NCBI RefSeq assembly: GCF_000526395.1
Contig: NZ_JAFZ01000001.1
Coordinates: 558,001 to 622,000 of the forward strand
Direction: 5' to 3'
Length of the DNA: 64,000 nucleotides
Origin: Aminobacterium mobile DSM 12262
GTDB taxonomy: Bacteria > Synergistota > Synergistia > Synergistales > Aminobacteriaceae
Numbering within the stretch: position 1 is the stretch's first letter; every line of letters begins with the position of its first letter. This document shows positions 1 to 9,475 of this stretch, piece by piece. Made by a program: the position numbers and the translations under genes. Below the pieces are notes generated by a model that made no database searches, was not told where the DNA came from, and worked only from the letters and a program-made list of their open reading frames with translations.

Positions 1-428
1 ATTCAGGGGGATGGTACGATGGATACAGTCATGACATGACGAGAACTTTTTTTGTTGGGACTCCAACAGATGAGCAGAGAAAAGTATATGAAATTGTTTT
101 AGAAGCGCAGCTTGCGGCAGAGGAGAAAGTTCAAATTGGCGCTATTCCGAGAGATATTGATAGCGTAGCTCGAGATATTATCACAAAACATGGGTATGGT
201 GAAGCTTTTAACCATCGTCTGGGGCATGGAATAGGCATGGATGGCCATGAGGCTCCTTATATATCCCAAGGAAATGATATTCCCCTTGTTGAGGGGAACT
301 GTTTCAGCATAGAGCCGGGAATTTATCTTGAAGGTACGTTTGGAGTTCGTATTGAAGATCTTATGATGCTGACAGAGTCAGGTAAAGAAATCATCACATT
401 ATTCTCTAAAGAACTTACTATCCTATAA
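1..428 (+). CDS. M24 family Xaa-Pro aminopeptidase/dipeptidase, C-terminal part (5' end outside window)
   Basis: Open frame enters from the window edge (first full codon at 3) and ends at TAA 426-428. It is the C-terminal part of a pita-bread-fold metallopeptidase that removes N-terminal residues next to proline. Visible M24 signatures are the metal-binding Asp in GYSHDMTRTFFVG, the His in HGIGMDGHEAPY, the Glu in SIEPGIYLEG and the Glu in VRIEDLMML, so four of the five usual metal ligands are present and the first Asp lies upstream. The ATG at 36 lies inside the motif and is not the start. The M20 amidohydrolase follows after 12 bp, so the two may form a peptide or acyl-amino-acid use operon. 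Family assignment is firm; the exact substrate cannot be told. Confidence 0.9.
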   Translation, partial: SGGWYDGYSHDMTRTFFVGTPTDEQRKVYEIVLEAQLAAEEKVQIGAIPRDIDSVARDIITKHGYGEAFNHRLGHGIGMDGHEAPYISQGNDIPLVEGNCFSIEPGIYLEGTFGVRIEDLMMLTESGKEIITLFSKELTIL

Positions 429-440
429 ATCAAATATGAT

Positions 441-1649
441 ATGAAGGGACGGCGATCTTTCTTGGCTTCTGAAATTCTTCAGAAATCCTTTGATTTAAAA
501 GAATATATTGTTCAAGTAAAACGTAAAATTCACCGAGAGCCAGAGCTCAGTATGCAAGAGGTTGCAACTACAGCTTTTGTTCAATCTGAGCTAAAAAAAA
601 TGGGAATAGAGATGGTTCCTCTTGGTTTAAACGTGGGAGTTTTAGGCATCATTGAGGGGAAGAAAAAAGGGAAAGGAAAGGTTACGGCTCTCCGCGCAGA
701 TATGGACGCTCTTCCTATCCAGGAGACGGCAGATGTGCCAGATAAGTCTATCGTTCCGGGTGTAATGCATGCTTGTGGCCACGATTGCCATACAGCCATG
801 CTGTTAGGCGCAGCTAAAATACTTCTAGGTATGAAAGATCACTTTTCCGGAACAGTGAAGCTCCTCTTTCAGCCGGCGGAAGAAAATCTGGACGGCTCAA
901 AATATATGATAGAGCAAGGTGTTCTTGATAACCCGAAGGTTGATTATATTTTGGGCCTTCACGGGCATTCCTTTTATAACATTGGTGAGATAGCTTTGCG
1001 AGAGGGGGCATATATGGCCTCTTCTGACTTCTTTACCGTTAAAATTACTGGAGCGAGTGGTCATGGAGCGTATCCTCACCGTACAGGTTGTGATCCTATA
1101 TTAGCTGCCTCGAATTCTGTAATGGCCATTCAAAGTATCATCACTCGGCAAATTGATGCCCTCGATAATGTTGTGATCTCTGTTTGTGAAATTCACGGCG
1201 GTACAGCAAAGAATATTATTCCTGAAACAGTAGAATTTTCGGGATCCGTCAGATGCCAGAATATGGAGACGAGAAATACGATAGAAGAACGTATTCGTGA
1301 TGTTGTTCAGGGAGTGGCTTCTAGCTACAAATGTGAAGCGAAACTAGATTATCATTATGGAGTTCCACCTCTGACGAACTCTCCAGAAGTAGCAAAAATT
1401 GTTCGAGAGAGTGCACAGAAACTAATTGGAGAACAGAGCGTAAAGTATATTGATATTCCAGCAATGGGCTCTGAAGATTTTTCTAGATACTTAGAAGTTG
1501 TCCCAGAGGGTGTTTTTGCACGTTTAGGCCTATGTGATCCTCAAAAGGGTGCGCCTGTTTTTCATAATGGCAGCTTTGTTTTCCCAGAAGAGGCCCTTCC
1601 ATATGGCACAGCTTTGTTTGTTCAGTTTGTTCTTGAGGCAAATCAGTAG
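441..1649 (+). CDS. M20 family amidohydrolase (N-acyl-amino acid / hippurate hydrolase type)
   Basis: Cytoplasmic di-metal hydrolase of the M20D group (aminoacylase, hippurate hydrolase, N-acetyl-diaminopimelate deacetylase relatives), which cuts amide bonds of N-acylated amino acids. Seen: ADMDALPIQE, the metal-binding MHACGHDCHTAM, the catalytic and metal Glu pair in FQPAEENLDG, GLHGH, and a late FHNGSF His. Length of about 400 aa is normal. Start choice is uncertain: ATG 441 has no clear ribosome site, while an aaggga at 444-449 would fit a TTG start at 462, giving 395 aa. The gene follows an M24 peptidase closely, so the pair probably serves peptide or acyl-amino-acid catabolism. The substrate cannot be fixed from sequence. 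Confidence 0.88.
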   Translation: MKGRRSFLASEILQKSFDLKEYIVQVKRKIHREPELSMQEVATTAFVQSELKKMGIEMVPLGLNVGVLGIIEGKKKGKGKVTALRADMDALPIQETADVPDKSIVPGVMHACGHDCHTAMLLGAAKILLGMKDHFSGTVKLLFQPAEENLDGSKYMIEQGVLDNPKVDYILGLHGHSFYNIGEIALREGAYMASSDFFTVKITGASGHGAYPHRTGCDPILAASNSVMAIQSIITRQIDALDNVVISVCEIHGGTAKNIIPETVEFSGSVRCQNMETRNTIEERIRDVVQGVASSYKCEAKLDYHYGVPPLTNSPEVAKIVRESAQKLIGEQSVKYIDIPAMGSEDFSRYLEVVPEGVFARLGLCDPQKGAPVFHNGSFVFPEEALPYGTALFVQFVLEANQ

Positions 1650-1795
1650 AATAAATACGTTACGGAGAAAAATTCTTTTATTGAAATATTCTTATAACCT
1701 ATAATTATATCATGAAAACTGTTATTTATTCGTAATAAAGGTATCAATATGACTTTTTAGGTTGACCAGTGTCCTTTTAGATGGTAAATTTCATT

Positions 1796-1807
1796 TTGGT
1801 CGACCAA
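1796..1807. promoter_or_regulatory. Candidate GntR/FCD operator
   Basis: Perfect 12-bp palindrome TTGGTCGACCAA, 28 bp before the likely start of the GntR-type regulator. A related half site (TTGACCA) lies about 35 bp further upstream. FadR-subfamily regulators typically bind TGGTN-NACCA-like palindromes, so autoregulation is a reasonable inference. Confidence 0.5.
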
Positions 1808-1835
1808 TTAATCGGCCAAGATGGGGGAAATGCGT

Positions 1836-2540
1836 ATGCCAGAAGAGCAGAGGCACAATACCAATCTTCAAGGAAAATTAAAAGACCTTGTTATTCGTCA
1901 TATTCGAGAGCAGGTTTTTGAGAAAAAATCGTTGCGCTGTGGAGATCAAATTAATGAAAGAGAGCTTTCTCGTACTTTAGGTGTGAGCAGGTCCCCTGTT
2001 CGCGAAGCTTTGAATGAGCTGGAAGAACAGGGGTTAATCTACTCAATCAGATATAAAGGCTGGTTTGTTTCGACTTTCCGAGAAGAAGATTTTTTTGAGA
2101 TCAATAAGTTGCGTGTCCTTTTGGAACACACTCTTCTGGAATCTGTTATTGTTGAAGGAGGACCAAGCAAGAAAGATATAGAGCAGCTCGAAGTTCTCAA
2201 TAAAGAACTGTACGAGATTATGAACAGTCCTGATTTGGGAGATAAAAAGGCATTCGAGTTTGCTGAGAAGGAGATGACGTTTCACTCCTATCTTTGCTCT
2301 CTTGCTCAAAGCGATTGTTTTTGGACTAAAAAGATGCTCAGAAATCTTTTCTATCAAATTCGTTGTTCTTTCGACAGATGGCTTTATAAGGACTGGCAGA
2401 TGAAGGCTAGCGTTGCAACCCACGACATGATTATTCAATGTCTGAAAAGAAAAGAGTTAGAAAAACTGCGAGCCTTACTATTTCGAAGGTTAGGAAGAGA
2501 GGCTGTTATTTCTCCAGGCAATCAACGTAATACAGAGTGA
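1836..2540 (+). CDS. GntR family (FadR/FCD subfamily) transcriptional regulator
   Basis: DNA-binding regulator, about 234 aa. The N-terminal winged helix-turn-helix contains INERELSRTLGVSRSPVREALNELEEQGL, the GntR signature split here by normal variation; the C-terminal all-helical domain resembles FCD, which binds small carboxylic acids. Three ATGs are close together (1821, 1830, 1836); the GGGGGAA run at 1824-1829 fits best with 1836. A palindrome that could be its operator lies just upstream. The gene comes after the M24/M20 hydrolase pair in the same direction and is followed by a terminator, so it may control those genes or itself. The effector is unknown. Confidence 0.88.
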   Translation: MPEEQRHNTNLQGKLKDLVIRHIREQVFEKKSLRCGDQINERELSRTLGVSRSPVREALNELEEQGLIYSIRYKGWFVSTFREEDFFEINKLRVLLEHTLLESVIVEGGPSKKDIEQLEVLNKELYEIMNSPDLGDKKAFEFAEKEMTFHSYLCSLAQSDCFWTKKMLRNLFYQIRCSFDRWLYKDWQMKASVATHDMIIQCLKRKELEKLRALLFRRLGREAVISPGNQRNTE

Positions 2541-2624
2541 TAAAATCCCATATCATGGTTGTTTCTCTTTTTTCCACAGCTTCACGTAGTGGTAGAGAGG
2601 GGCCAAGAATAAAGAAGAGATGGC

Positions 2625-2668
2625 AATGGGAGAGATTATTAAGAGAAATCTCTCCCATTTTCTTTTTT
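2625..2668. terminator. Bidirectional terminator between the convergent GntR and lpd genes
   Basis: Perfect 13-bp inverted repeat AATGGGAGAGATT (2625-2637) with AATCTCTCCCATT (2647-2659), followed by a T-rich run (2658-2668) on the plus strand. It serves the GntR gene and probably also the end of the minus-strand glycine cleavage operon. Confidence 0.85.
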
Positions 2669-2674
2669 CTATTT

Positions 2675-4024
2675 TTATTCTTCCAGACGGAAAAGAGCGT
2701 CTTTAAAGCATTCAGTAAGGGTTGGATGTGGATGTATGGTTCGGGCTACATCCCGTGCCGTCATCCCTTGTGCTACTGCTAAGGCTGCCTCGCCAATGAG
2801 AGAGGAAGCTTCAGGTCCCGCAATGTGAACACCGAGAATCTGCCCATTTTCTTTAGAGGCTATGACTTTGATAAACCCGTCTGTCTCATTAAGAGCTTGG
2901 GCCATTCCATTTCCTAAGAAATAGGCGCGGGCCGTTTTTATAGGGATATTACGTGCCTCAGCTTCATCCTCGGTAATGCCAGCTACAGCAATCTCGGGGT
3001 CTGTAAAAACACACCATGGAACGTGATCTGGATTAATAATATATTCTCGGCCAAGAATGTGCTCTATGGCAGCTAAAGCATGATATTCTGCCAGATGGGC
3101 CAGCATCATTCCACCGGTTACATCACCGATGGCATAAACATCAGGTATGTTTGTCTGCATATGTTTATCCACGGTAATCCCTTTTTTGGAATAGTTTATG
3201 CCACTTGTCTCAAGGCCGTACCCATCAAGAATAGGAACCATACTTGAGGCGAGGAGAAAACGGTCACAGATAATCTTTTCAGCTCCTTTAGGAGTTGTTC
3301 CATAAAGAGCTATATGTCCTTCTTCTCGAACGGCTTTTTCTGGGGTGAAGTAATCAACCATTTTGATCTTCATCTTTTTGAGAGACTGGATAAGCTTTTT
3401 CTTTATGTCTTTATCTGAACGACGCAAAACTTGATCAGAATGTTTCAATATCGTCACTTCTCGTCCCATTCGACGAAGAAGAACAGCGAGTTCTACTGCG
3501 ATAACGCCAGCTCCTATTACTGCCACCGATTTAATATTCCCGCATTCAGGATATTTCCAAAGTTCAGGATACATTACAGCATAATCTCCAGTAATAGCTT
3601 CCGGTAAATCGCTGCCCTCGAAGGCCATAGCCAGAGATCTGGCTCCGGTAGCTATAATAAGATGTTTCCCTTCTATAAGGCGTTCCCCATCTGATGTCTG
3701 AACCTTTACGACCTTTGTTCCTTCAACGTGCTGTAGCGTACCTGTTCCGTGGACTACATCCACGCCAGACATACGCATAAGGGTAGAGATCCCTTCCTGC
3801 AACTTCCCTACAATCTGTTCTTTATGAGCCCACATGTCTTCAACAGATCCGTGCCCACCAACAATGCGAGCATAATAGGCTTTTGTGGGTATGCAGCCTC
3901 TGTTGAGGCATGTTCCACCAAGTCGATCTTTTTCGATCATAGCTGTTTTCAAACCGTTTTTGGCAGCGAGCTCGGCGGCCTTATTTCCTCCAGGACCCCC
4001 ACCAAGGACGATTACATCGTACAT
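2675..4024 (-). CDS. lpdA: Dihydrolipoyl dehydrogenase (glycine cleavage L-protein)
   Basis: FAD-dependent disulfide oxidoreductase that reoxidises the dihydrolipoyl arm of GcvH and makes NADH. Start ATG 4024 follows a strong AGGAGGTGG; the open frame extends further upstream but without support. Visible: FAD-binding GGGPGGNKAAE near residue 8, redox disulfide Cys39/Cys44 in GGTCLNRGCIPTK, NAD-binding GAGVIAVELAVLLRRMG, FAD-binding AIGDVTGGMML, and the C-terminal catalytic HPHPTLTE. About 449 aa, normal for the family. It is the last gene of the lplA-gcvT-gcvH-gcvPA-gcvPB-lpd run, which supports the L-protein role rather than a 2-oxoacid dehydrogenase role. Confidence 0.95.
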   Translation of the reverse strand: MYDVIVLGGGPGGNKAAELAAKNGLKTAMIEKDRLGGTCLNRGCIPTKAYYARIVGGHGSVEDMWAHKEQIVGKLQEGISTLMRMSGVDVVHGTGTLQHVEGTKVVKVQTSDGERLIEGKHLIIATGARSLAMAFEGSDLPEAITGDYAVMYPELWKYPECGNIKSVAVIGAGVIAVELAVLLRRMGREVTILKHSDQVLRRSDKDIKKKLIQSLKKMKIKMVDYFTPEKAVREEGHIALYGTTPKGAEKIICDRFLLASSMVPILDGYGLETSGINYSKKGITVDKHMQTNIPDVYAIGDVTGGMMLAHLAEYHALAAIEHILGREYIINPDHVPWCVFTDPEIAVAGITEDEAEARNIPIKTARAYFLGNGMAQALNETDGFIKVIASKENGQILGVHIAGPEASSLIGEAALAVAQGMTARDVARTIHPHPTLTECFKDALFRLEE

Positions 4025-4053
4025 AAATCCACCTCCTGCTATTTCCCATGAAA

Positions 4054-4094
4054 GAAAGGGACCCGGTAGAGAAATATTCCTCCGGGCCCCTTTC
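4054..4094 (-). terminator. Intergenic stem-loop between gcvPB and lpd
   Basis: Thirteen-position stem (4054-4066 with 4082-4094; GAAAGGGACCCGG against CCGGGCCCCTTTC, one mismatch). On the minus strand only a short T run follows, so it is better read as a leaky terminator or RNA-stability element lowering lpd output than as a full stop. Confidence 0.5.
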
Positions 4095-4109
4095 GCTTCG
4101 TGTCTCTTA

Positions 4110-5579
4110 TTATTCTTCTTCAGGCTGCCAGCGGAGCACGGGCTTTCTGGCAGCTTGCGTTTCGTCAAGCCTGGAAACGATAGTGCAGTACGGAGCATCC
4201 TTGAAGCATTCAGGTTTCTCTTCAGCTTCCTTAGCTATAGCTAGGAGAGCTTGTATGAATGCATCAATTTCTTCTTTGCTTTCTGTTTCTGGTGGTTCTA
4301 TCATTATGGCTTCTTCCACGAGATGTGGGAAGTAGACTGTGGATGGGTGGAATCCATAATCCATCAGTCTCTTTGCCATATCAAGAGTAGACACTCCAAA
4401 TTCATTATGCTGCTTTTTCCCCGATAAAACAAACTCATGTTTGCATATCCTATCGAAATCAAGAACAAAATCTTTTTTGAGCATCGCCTGTGCGTAATTC
4501 GCATTAAGAACGGCATTTTCTGCCACTGCTCTTAATCCATCTGGCCCCATAGTTCGAATATACGTGTAGGCTCTGACCAACACTCCAAAATTGCCGTAGA
4601 AAGAACGTACTTTCCCTATAGAAAGAGGTCGGTCGTAATCGAAGTCATACGTATTATCGTTGTTCTTCACCACTAATGGAGAGGGTAAGAAAGGAACGAG
4701 TTTCTCGCAAACGCCAACTGGACCTGAGCCAGGCCCCCCTCCGCCGTGAGGTGTACTGAAAGATTTATGGAGGTTGAGGTGTATAACATCGAATCCCATA
4801 TCGCCAGGTCGAGCTTTTCCGAGAATAGCGTTCGCATTTGCTCCATCATAGTAAAGAAGGCCACCTGCGTCGTGAATGATCTTCGCAATTTCTAGGATAT
4901 CTTCTTCAAAGAGCCCCAATGTGTTGGGGTTGGTGAGCATAATGCCGGCGATTTCGTCAGACATAAGGGCTTTTAGAGCTTCAATATCTACATTGCCCCG
5001 TTCGTTGGATTTTACTTCAACGACTTCGAATCCGGCCACAGCAGCTGATGCAGGGTTTGTCCCATGAGCCGTATCAGGTACGATCATCTTCGTTCTCTTC
5101 GTATCGCCGCGATGCTGGTGATAGGCTTTGATGATCATATTCCCTGTGAGTTCTCCATGAGCTCCTGCTGCGGGCTGTAGGGAGACGGCTTTCATTCCGG
5201 TGATTTCTGCCAGCATCTCAGAAAGCTCGTATATGAGAGCCAATGCCCCCTGAACGGTTTTCGTATCCTGCAATGGATGTATCTCAGAGAACCCTGTAAG
5301 TTTGGCCATGTCCTCGTTTAGTTTGGGGTTGTACTTCATAGTACAGGAACCAAGAGGATAGAGCCCCTCGTCTACAGCGTAATTTAACTGAGAAAGACGA
5401 GTAAAGTGACGTACCACGTCGACCTCGCTTACCTCGGGAAGATCTGCTTCCTCTTTCCTCAACATGGCGTGAGGAATAATGCTCTCGACGTCTTTTTTAG
5501 GTACATCTAGCTTTGGAAGAGAGTATCCTTTACGCCCCGGCACGCTTTTCTCAAAAATGGGCGGTACAAGCCTAATCAT
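4110..5579 (-). CDS. gcvPB: Glycine dehydrogenase (decarboxylating) subunit 2
   Basis: C-terminal half of the two-subunit P-protein. It decarboxylates glycine with pyridoxal phosphate and passes the methylamine to lipoyl-GcvH. The PLP lysine is Lys272 in [30 protein letters not shown] and [13 protein letters not shown] are also typical. Length 489 aa is normal. Its ATG lies 3 bp after the gcvPA stop, and the GGGGGGAATAAGG at the end of gcvPA acts as ribosome site, so the two are translationally coupled. Confidence 0.97.
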   Translation of the reverse strand: MIRLVPPIFEKSVPGRKGYSLPKLDVPKKDVESIIPHAMLRKEEADLPEVSEVDVVRHFTRLSQLNYAVDEGLYPLGSCTMKYNPKLNEDMAKLTGFSEIHPLQDTKTVQGALALIYELSEMLAEITGMKAVSLQPAAGAHGELTGNMIIKAYHQHRGDTKRTKMIVPDTAHGTNPASAAVAGFEVVEVKSNERGNVDIEALKALMSDEIAGIMLTNPNTLGLFEEDILEIAKIIHDAGGLLYYDGANANAILGKARPGDMGFDVIHLNLHKSFSTPHGGGGPGSGPVGVCEKLVPFLPSPLVVKNNDNTYDFDYDRPLSIGKVRSFYGNFGVLVRAYTYIRTMGPDGLRAVAENAVLNANYAQAMLKKDFVLDFDRICKHEFVLSGKKQHNEFGVSTLDMAKRLMDYGFHPSTVYFPHLVEEAIMIEPPETESKEEIDAFIQALLAIAKEAEEKPECFKDAPYCTIVSRLDETQAARKPVLRWQPEEE

Positions 5580-5582
5580 GCC

Positions 5583-6923
5583 TTATTCCCCCCTTGCGAT
5601 CCGGGCAAACCGGTCAATTTCATCACGAGTTCGTTTCTCTGTGACTGCAACAAGCCAAGAGTTTTCGAGCTCAGGATATTCTCGGGACAAGGAGTATCCG
5701 CCAATGAACCCTTGCTCGAAAAGACGCTTGTTGAGAGCCTCTGGTGTTTCCGGGCAAATTACGGCAAATTCCCGGAAGAAAGGTGCATCGAAAAGAGGCT
5801 TGAATTTTTTATCTTCAATAAGAAGATCGCGAGTGTAAGCAGCTTTTTGCAGACACGCTTCTGCTACTTCTCGAAGTCCTTTTTTGCCCATGAGACTCAT
5901 ATAAATTGTCGCCATAACAATATTTAAGTTGTGGTTAGAGCAGATATTTGAAGTGGCCTTTTCGCGCCGAATGTGTTGTTCTCGAGCCTGAAGGGTCAAG
6001 ACGTAACCTGTTTTCCCATTTCTGTCCAGAGTTTGTCCTACAACACGTCCGGGGATTTTTCGCATGTATTTTTTGGTAACAGCAAGGAAACCAAATCCAG
6101 GGCCACCAAAAGACATAGCATTCCCCATGGGCTGTCCATCACCAATAACTGCATCTGCTCCAAAAGTTACAGGAGGTTCTAAAAGGCTAAGAGCCATAAG
6201 GTCCGTAGCTACAGCAAAGAGAGCGCCAGCATTTTTTACAATCTCCCCAATACCTTTCAGGTCTTCAAGAGCTCCGAAGAAATTAGGAGTTTGAACGAAG
6301 ACAGCTGCAATGTTATCAGAAAGATGTTTTTTTAGATCGTCCACATCAAGCTGCCCATTTTTGAAACCTATTTCCGTTACTTTGATATGTTGATATGGAG
6401 CATATGTTTCAAGTACTTTTTTACTTTCAGGATTTGCGGAACGAGCTACGAGCACTTCGCTTCGTTTTGTAGATGCAGCAGCCATAAAAGCTACCTCAGC
6501 CATGGCTGTAGCTCCATCATACATGGAAGCATTTGCCACATCCATACCCGTAAGTTCACATATCATAGTCTGATATTCGAATATGGTTTGTAGAGTTCCC
6601 TGGCTTACCTCTGGCTGATAAGGAGTGTAGCTGGTTAAAAACTCCTGTCTGCCAGCCAGATGATTTACCACTGTGGGTATAAAGTGGTCATAAACCCCGG
6701 CTCCAAGAAAACAAGCGTAGTCCTGAGCATTCGCATTTTGCGCAGCCATAGAAGATATCTGGCGAGAGAGCTCCAGCTCAGAAAGGGCTGAGGGAATATT
6801 AAGATTTTTACCCAACCGAATCGACTCTGGTATATCGGCAAAGAGACTATCTATAGAAGACACTCCGACAGTTCGAAGCATCTCTTGCCGCTGTTCTTCT
6901 GTATTTGGGATAAACCGTGCCAT
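5583..6923 (-). CDS. gcvPA: Glycine dehydrogenase (decarboxylating) subunit 1
   Basis: N-terminal half of the split P-protein, which pairs with GcvPB. It begins MARFIPNTEEQRQEML at ATG 6923, preceded by GAGGGGGCG; an in-frame extension upstream lacks a ribosome site. Typical features are FLGAGVYDHFIP, TSYTPYQPEVSQGTLQ and the glycine-rich FGGPGFGFLA. 446 aa, normal length. Tightly packed between gcvH (4 bp gap) and gcvPB (3 bp gap). The split form is common in anaerobes and archaea, in contrast to the single-chain P-protein of E. coli. Confidence 0.96.
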   Translation of the reverse strand: MARFIPNTEEQRQEMLRTVGVSSIDSLFADIPESIRLGKNLNIPSALSELELSRQISSMAAQNANAQDYACFLGAGVYDHFIPTVVNHLAGRQEFLTSYTPYQPEVSQGTLQTIFEYQTMICELTGMDVANASMYDGATAMAEVAFMAAASTKRSEVLVARSANPESKKVLETYAPYQHIKVTEIGFKNGQLDVDDLKKHLSDNIAAVFVQTPNFFGALEDLKGIGEIVKNAGALFAVATDLMALSLLEPPVTFGADAVIGDGQPMGNAMSFGGPGFGFLAVTKKYMRKIPGRVVGQTLDRNGKTGYVLTLQAREQHIRREKATSNICSNHNLNIVMATIYMSLMGKKGLREVAEACLQKAAYTRDLLIEDKKFKPLFDAPFFREFAVICPETPEALNKRLFEQGFIGGYSLSREYPELENSWLVAVTEKRTRDEIDRFARIARGE

Positions 6924-6927
6924 ATAT

Positions 6928-7329
6928 TTACGCCCCCTCTTGGGTTTCGAGGCTGTCACACAGCTTCTTATAGGCCTCCCAGTCTAAAAGGTTATCAAGT
7001 TCGGACGGATCAGACATTTCCAAAACAGCAATCCAACTTGCATAGGGATCTTCATTCACAAGTTCAGGAGAGTCTTCCAGTTCAGAGTTGCTTTCAACAA
7101 TAGTTCCGCTTACTGGAGAGTAGACATCGTTCGCGCCCTTAACAGACTCGACTACGCAGAAGTCGCTTCCAGCAGATACCTCTGCTCCTTCTTCAGGAAG
7201 CTCTACATAAACAATGTCGCCCATAGCGTGCTGAGCATAATCTGTAATACCAATTCGAGCCTTACCGTCTTCTACTTTTACCCATTCGTGAGTCTCTGTG
7301 TACTTCAGTTCTTTAAGCACCTTTGCCAT
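6928..7329 (-). CDS. gcvH: Glycine cleavage H protein
   Basis: Lipoyl carrier shuttling the aminomethyl group between P-, T- and L-proteins. 133 aa, with the lipoylated lysine at Lys64 in VVESVKGANDVYSP and the family-typical EHTHEW-like TETHEWVKVE at the N-terminus, then GITDYAQHAMGDIVYVELPE. The two lipoate ligase genes in this window (at 8465 and 13797) are the likely source of its modification. Confidence 0.97.
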   Translation of the reverse strand: MAKVLKELKYTETHEWVKVEDGKARIGITDYAQHAMGDIVYVELPEEGAEVSAGSDFCVVESVKGANDVYSPVSGTIVESNSELEDSPELVNEDPYASWIAVLEMSDPSELDNLLDWEAYKKLCDSLETQEGA

Positions 7330-7352
7330 TATTCTAGACCTCCTTTTCTCTT

Positions 7353-8444
7353 TTACCGTTTGTAGTGTTTTTGATAAAAAGGTTTTTTTACCTTTTTTGC
7401 TTTTTTCTCTTTACCGTGAATAACGATAAGCATCTCTTCTTCATTAGCTGCATCGGCTTCCACTAGAGCAAGGGCGATACTTTTCTCAAGACTTGGGGAA
7501 TAACCACCAGTAGTAACCCTTCCAATGGTCTGCCCTTTCGCTCTGACTTCATAATGTTCCCGGGGAATTCCCTTGTCTACCATTTCAAGAGCTACTGTTT
7601 TACGAGGAACTCCCTTTTCTTTCATCGCAGCGAGACAATCTCTCCCTATGAAAGCGGTATCAAGTTTTACAAAGAATCCTAATCCTGCTTCAAGAGGAGT
7701 AATATGAGCCCCGAGCTCATGTCCGTAAAGAGGCAGTCCAGCTTCGAAGCGAAGACTATCTCTGCAACCAAGTCCTGCCGGAAGAATTCCGAACTCTTTT
7801 CCTGCTTCCATGATGGCATCCCACACCTTAGGGCCATCATTCCACGGTACGTAAATTTCGAAACCATCTTCTCCTGTGTAGCCTGTTCGGGAGACAAGGG
7901 CCTTGGCTCCCGCTACGTCCACATTTTCTACAAAGCGAAAGAAACCGAGATCCTTGGGATCGAACTTCGCAATTTTCGCAAGGATTGCTTCTGCTTTGGG
8001 GCCCTGAAGAGCAACCTCGCTATATTGCGGAGAAAGGTCTTCCACAGAAGCTCCCTCTCTTACATGGTCTTGTAGCCACATAACATCCTTTTCTGTGTTG
8101 GAAGCGTTGATAACGAGGAAATAATTCTCTTTGGAAACTTTGTAGATCAAAAGGTCGTCTACAACTCCTCCGTTGGGGTAGCACATGAAAGTATAGATGA
8201 CCTGTCCTTCTTCCATAGCGGTAACATCGTTGCTCATCATGTACTGAAGCCATTCCTCAGCCTTAGGACCCGTAACCCGTACCTCTCCCATGTGTGAAAC
8301 ATCGAAAATACCGGCTGCAGATCGCACTCTCCGATGCTCTTCGACTATTCCTGCCTCGTAATGGACAGGAAGTTCCCAGCCGCCAAAATCGACCATTTTC
8401 CCATTATGGGCTAGGTGCTTTTCATATAGCGCTGTTTGTCTCAC
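7353..8444 (-). CDS. gcvT: Glycine cleavage T protein (aminomethyltransferase)
   Basis: Transfers the methylene group from aminomethyl-lipoyl-GcvH to tetrahydrofolate, giving 5,10-methylene-THF and ammonia. 363 aa; conserved N-terminus (LYEKHLAHNGKMVDFGGWELP), FDVSHMGEVRVTG, the folate-site YTGEDGFEIYVP and the DSLRFEAGLPLYGHE region are all visible. First of the gcv genes proper; it lies 20 bp downstream of lplA. Its product feeds FolD and Fhs, whose genes lie at 47-49 kb and 57 kb. Confidence 0.97.
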   Translation of the reverse strand: MRQTALYEKHLAHNGKMVDFGGWELPVHYEAGIVEEHRRVRSAAGIFDVSHMGEVRVTGPKAEEWLQYMMSNDVTAMEEGQVIYTFMCYPNGGVVDDLLIYKVSKENYFLVINASNTEKDVMWLQDHVREGASVEDLSPQYSEVALQGPKAEAILAKIAKFDPKDLGFFRFVENVDVAGAKALVSRTGYTGEDGFEIYVPWNDGPKVWDAIMEAGKEFGILPAGLGCRDSLRFEAGLPLYGHELGAHITPLEAGLGFFVKLDTAFIGRDCLAAMKEKGVPRKTVALEMVDKGIPREHYEVRAKGQTIGRVTTGGYSPSLEKSIALALVEADAANEEEMLIVIHGKEKKAKKVKKPFYQKHYKR

Positions 8445-8464
8445 AACCTCACCTCCATGTCATG

Positions 8465-9472
8465 TTAAAACATCTTGGCCCACTCTGTTTCAAGCCAAGT
8501 TGCCAAATCGTCTACTTCTTGGGGAATAGAACCTTTATAGTCTCTTCGCAATGCCTGTGCTAAATCAGTTCCATTAAGAGGAATGCCCTGGAAACAGGGA
8601 GCCAAATTGGCAATAAGCTCTGCATCCATCGCATCGGAATAGACGACACTGCGACTCACGTTTCCTCCCTGAACGTGAAAACCTACTTGTACGTGCCCCC
8701 ACTCAAAACGATGTTCCAATTCCACATCAAAGTCGGGAGTACGACCATAAATCCATGATGCGCTTTGATATTTTTCATAAAGCTTCTGCATGGGGAGTGT
8801 ATGACTGAGTTCTTCCAGTGATAATTCGTCGCCTTTCCCGCCATATTCTGCAAGAAAAGCTGTTTGTAAGGCTTCTTTGAGTTTCGGAATTGTTAAAGAA
8901 GAATTTATCTCTTTTAAGTTAATGACGCGAGAACGCACTGAATCTATCCCTTTAGCCTGGAGTTTCGCGGTAGGTGGCTGAAGATAACGAGCCATTCTCT
9001 CTATGTCCACATCAACTAAGAGTGTTCCATGATGGTAGCGACCAGCTTTCCCCATATAGAAAGCATTTCCTGAAAACTTTCGTTCGTCCACGAAAATATC
9101 GTTTCTACCACCGAAATACGCAGGTATATTCAGTAACCGAAGCCCCGCGATAATAACCTTAATTTGTCGAATAAAGTCATAAGTAAGGGGAGATGCAAGA
9201 AAGGTAAAGTTCAGATTCCCAAGATCATGATAAACAGCACCCCCACCGGAGAGGCGCCGAGCTAATTTCCCATTTTCCGCTGATAGGAGAGTTGTTCTAC
9301 ATTCCTTCCACGCATTCTGATTCCGTCCTATTACCACAGTATGCTGGTTTTGCCAAAGATACAACATCACTCCACGGTCAGCTACTTGGGAGAGGAGATA
9401 TTCCTCAAGGGCTAGGTTCATCCATGGGTCGAAAAAAGGAGATTCGGCGAGAAAAGTTTTCACGTTCGACAC
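8465..9472 (-). CDS. lplA: Lipoate-protein ligase A (first copy)
   Basis: Uses ATP and free lipoate to lipoylate proteins, here most likely GcvH encoded downstream. GTG start at 9472 with AGGGGGTG 8-9 bp upstream. Seen: FDPWMNLALEEYLL near the N-terminus, the lipoyl-AMP-binding RRLSGGGAVYHDLGNLNFTF, and KFSGNAFYMG with the lysine corresponding to the catalytic one, then HHGTLL. 335 aa with the C-terminal accessory domain. First gene of the glycine cleavage operon, consistent with needing scavenged lipoate. A paralogue lies at 13797-14789. Confidence 0.93.
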   Translation of the reverse strand: MSNVKTFLAESPFFDPWMNLALEEYLLSQVADRGVMLYLWQNQHTVVIGRNQNAWKECRTTLLSAENGKLARRLSGGGAVYHDLGNLNFTFLASPLTYDFIRQIKVIIAGLRLLNIPAYFGGRNDIFVDERKFSGNAFYMGKAGRYHHGTLLVDVDIERMARYLQPPTAKLQAKGIDSVRSRVINLKEINSSLTIPKLKEALQTAFLAEYGGKGDELSLEELSHTLPMQKLYEKYQSASWIYGRTPDFDVELEHRFEWGHVQVGFHVQGGNVSRSVVYSDAMDAELIANLAPCFQGIPLNGTDLAQALRRDYKGSIPQEVDDLATWLETEWAKMF

Positions 9473-9475
9473 GTT

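Noticed and set aside
2537-2782. Plus-strand frame after the GntR gene
   Set aside because: Runs through the bidirectional terminator into the 3' end of lpd on the other strand; no supporting features.
4025-4198. N-terminal extension of lpd
   Set aside because: The strong AGGAGGTGG directly before ATG 4024 and the conserved FAD-binding N-terminus fix the start there; the extension overlaps the intergenic hairpin.
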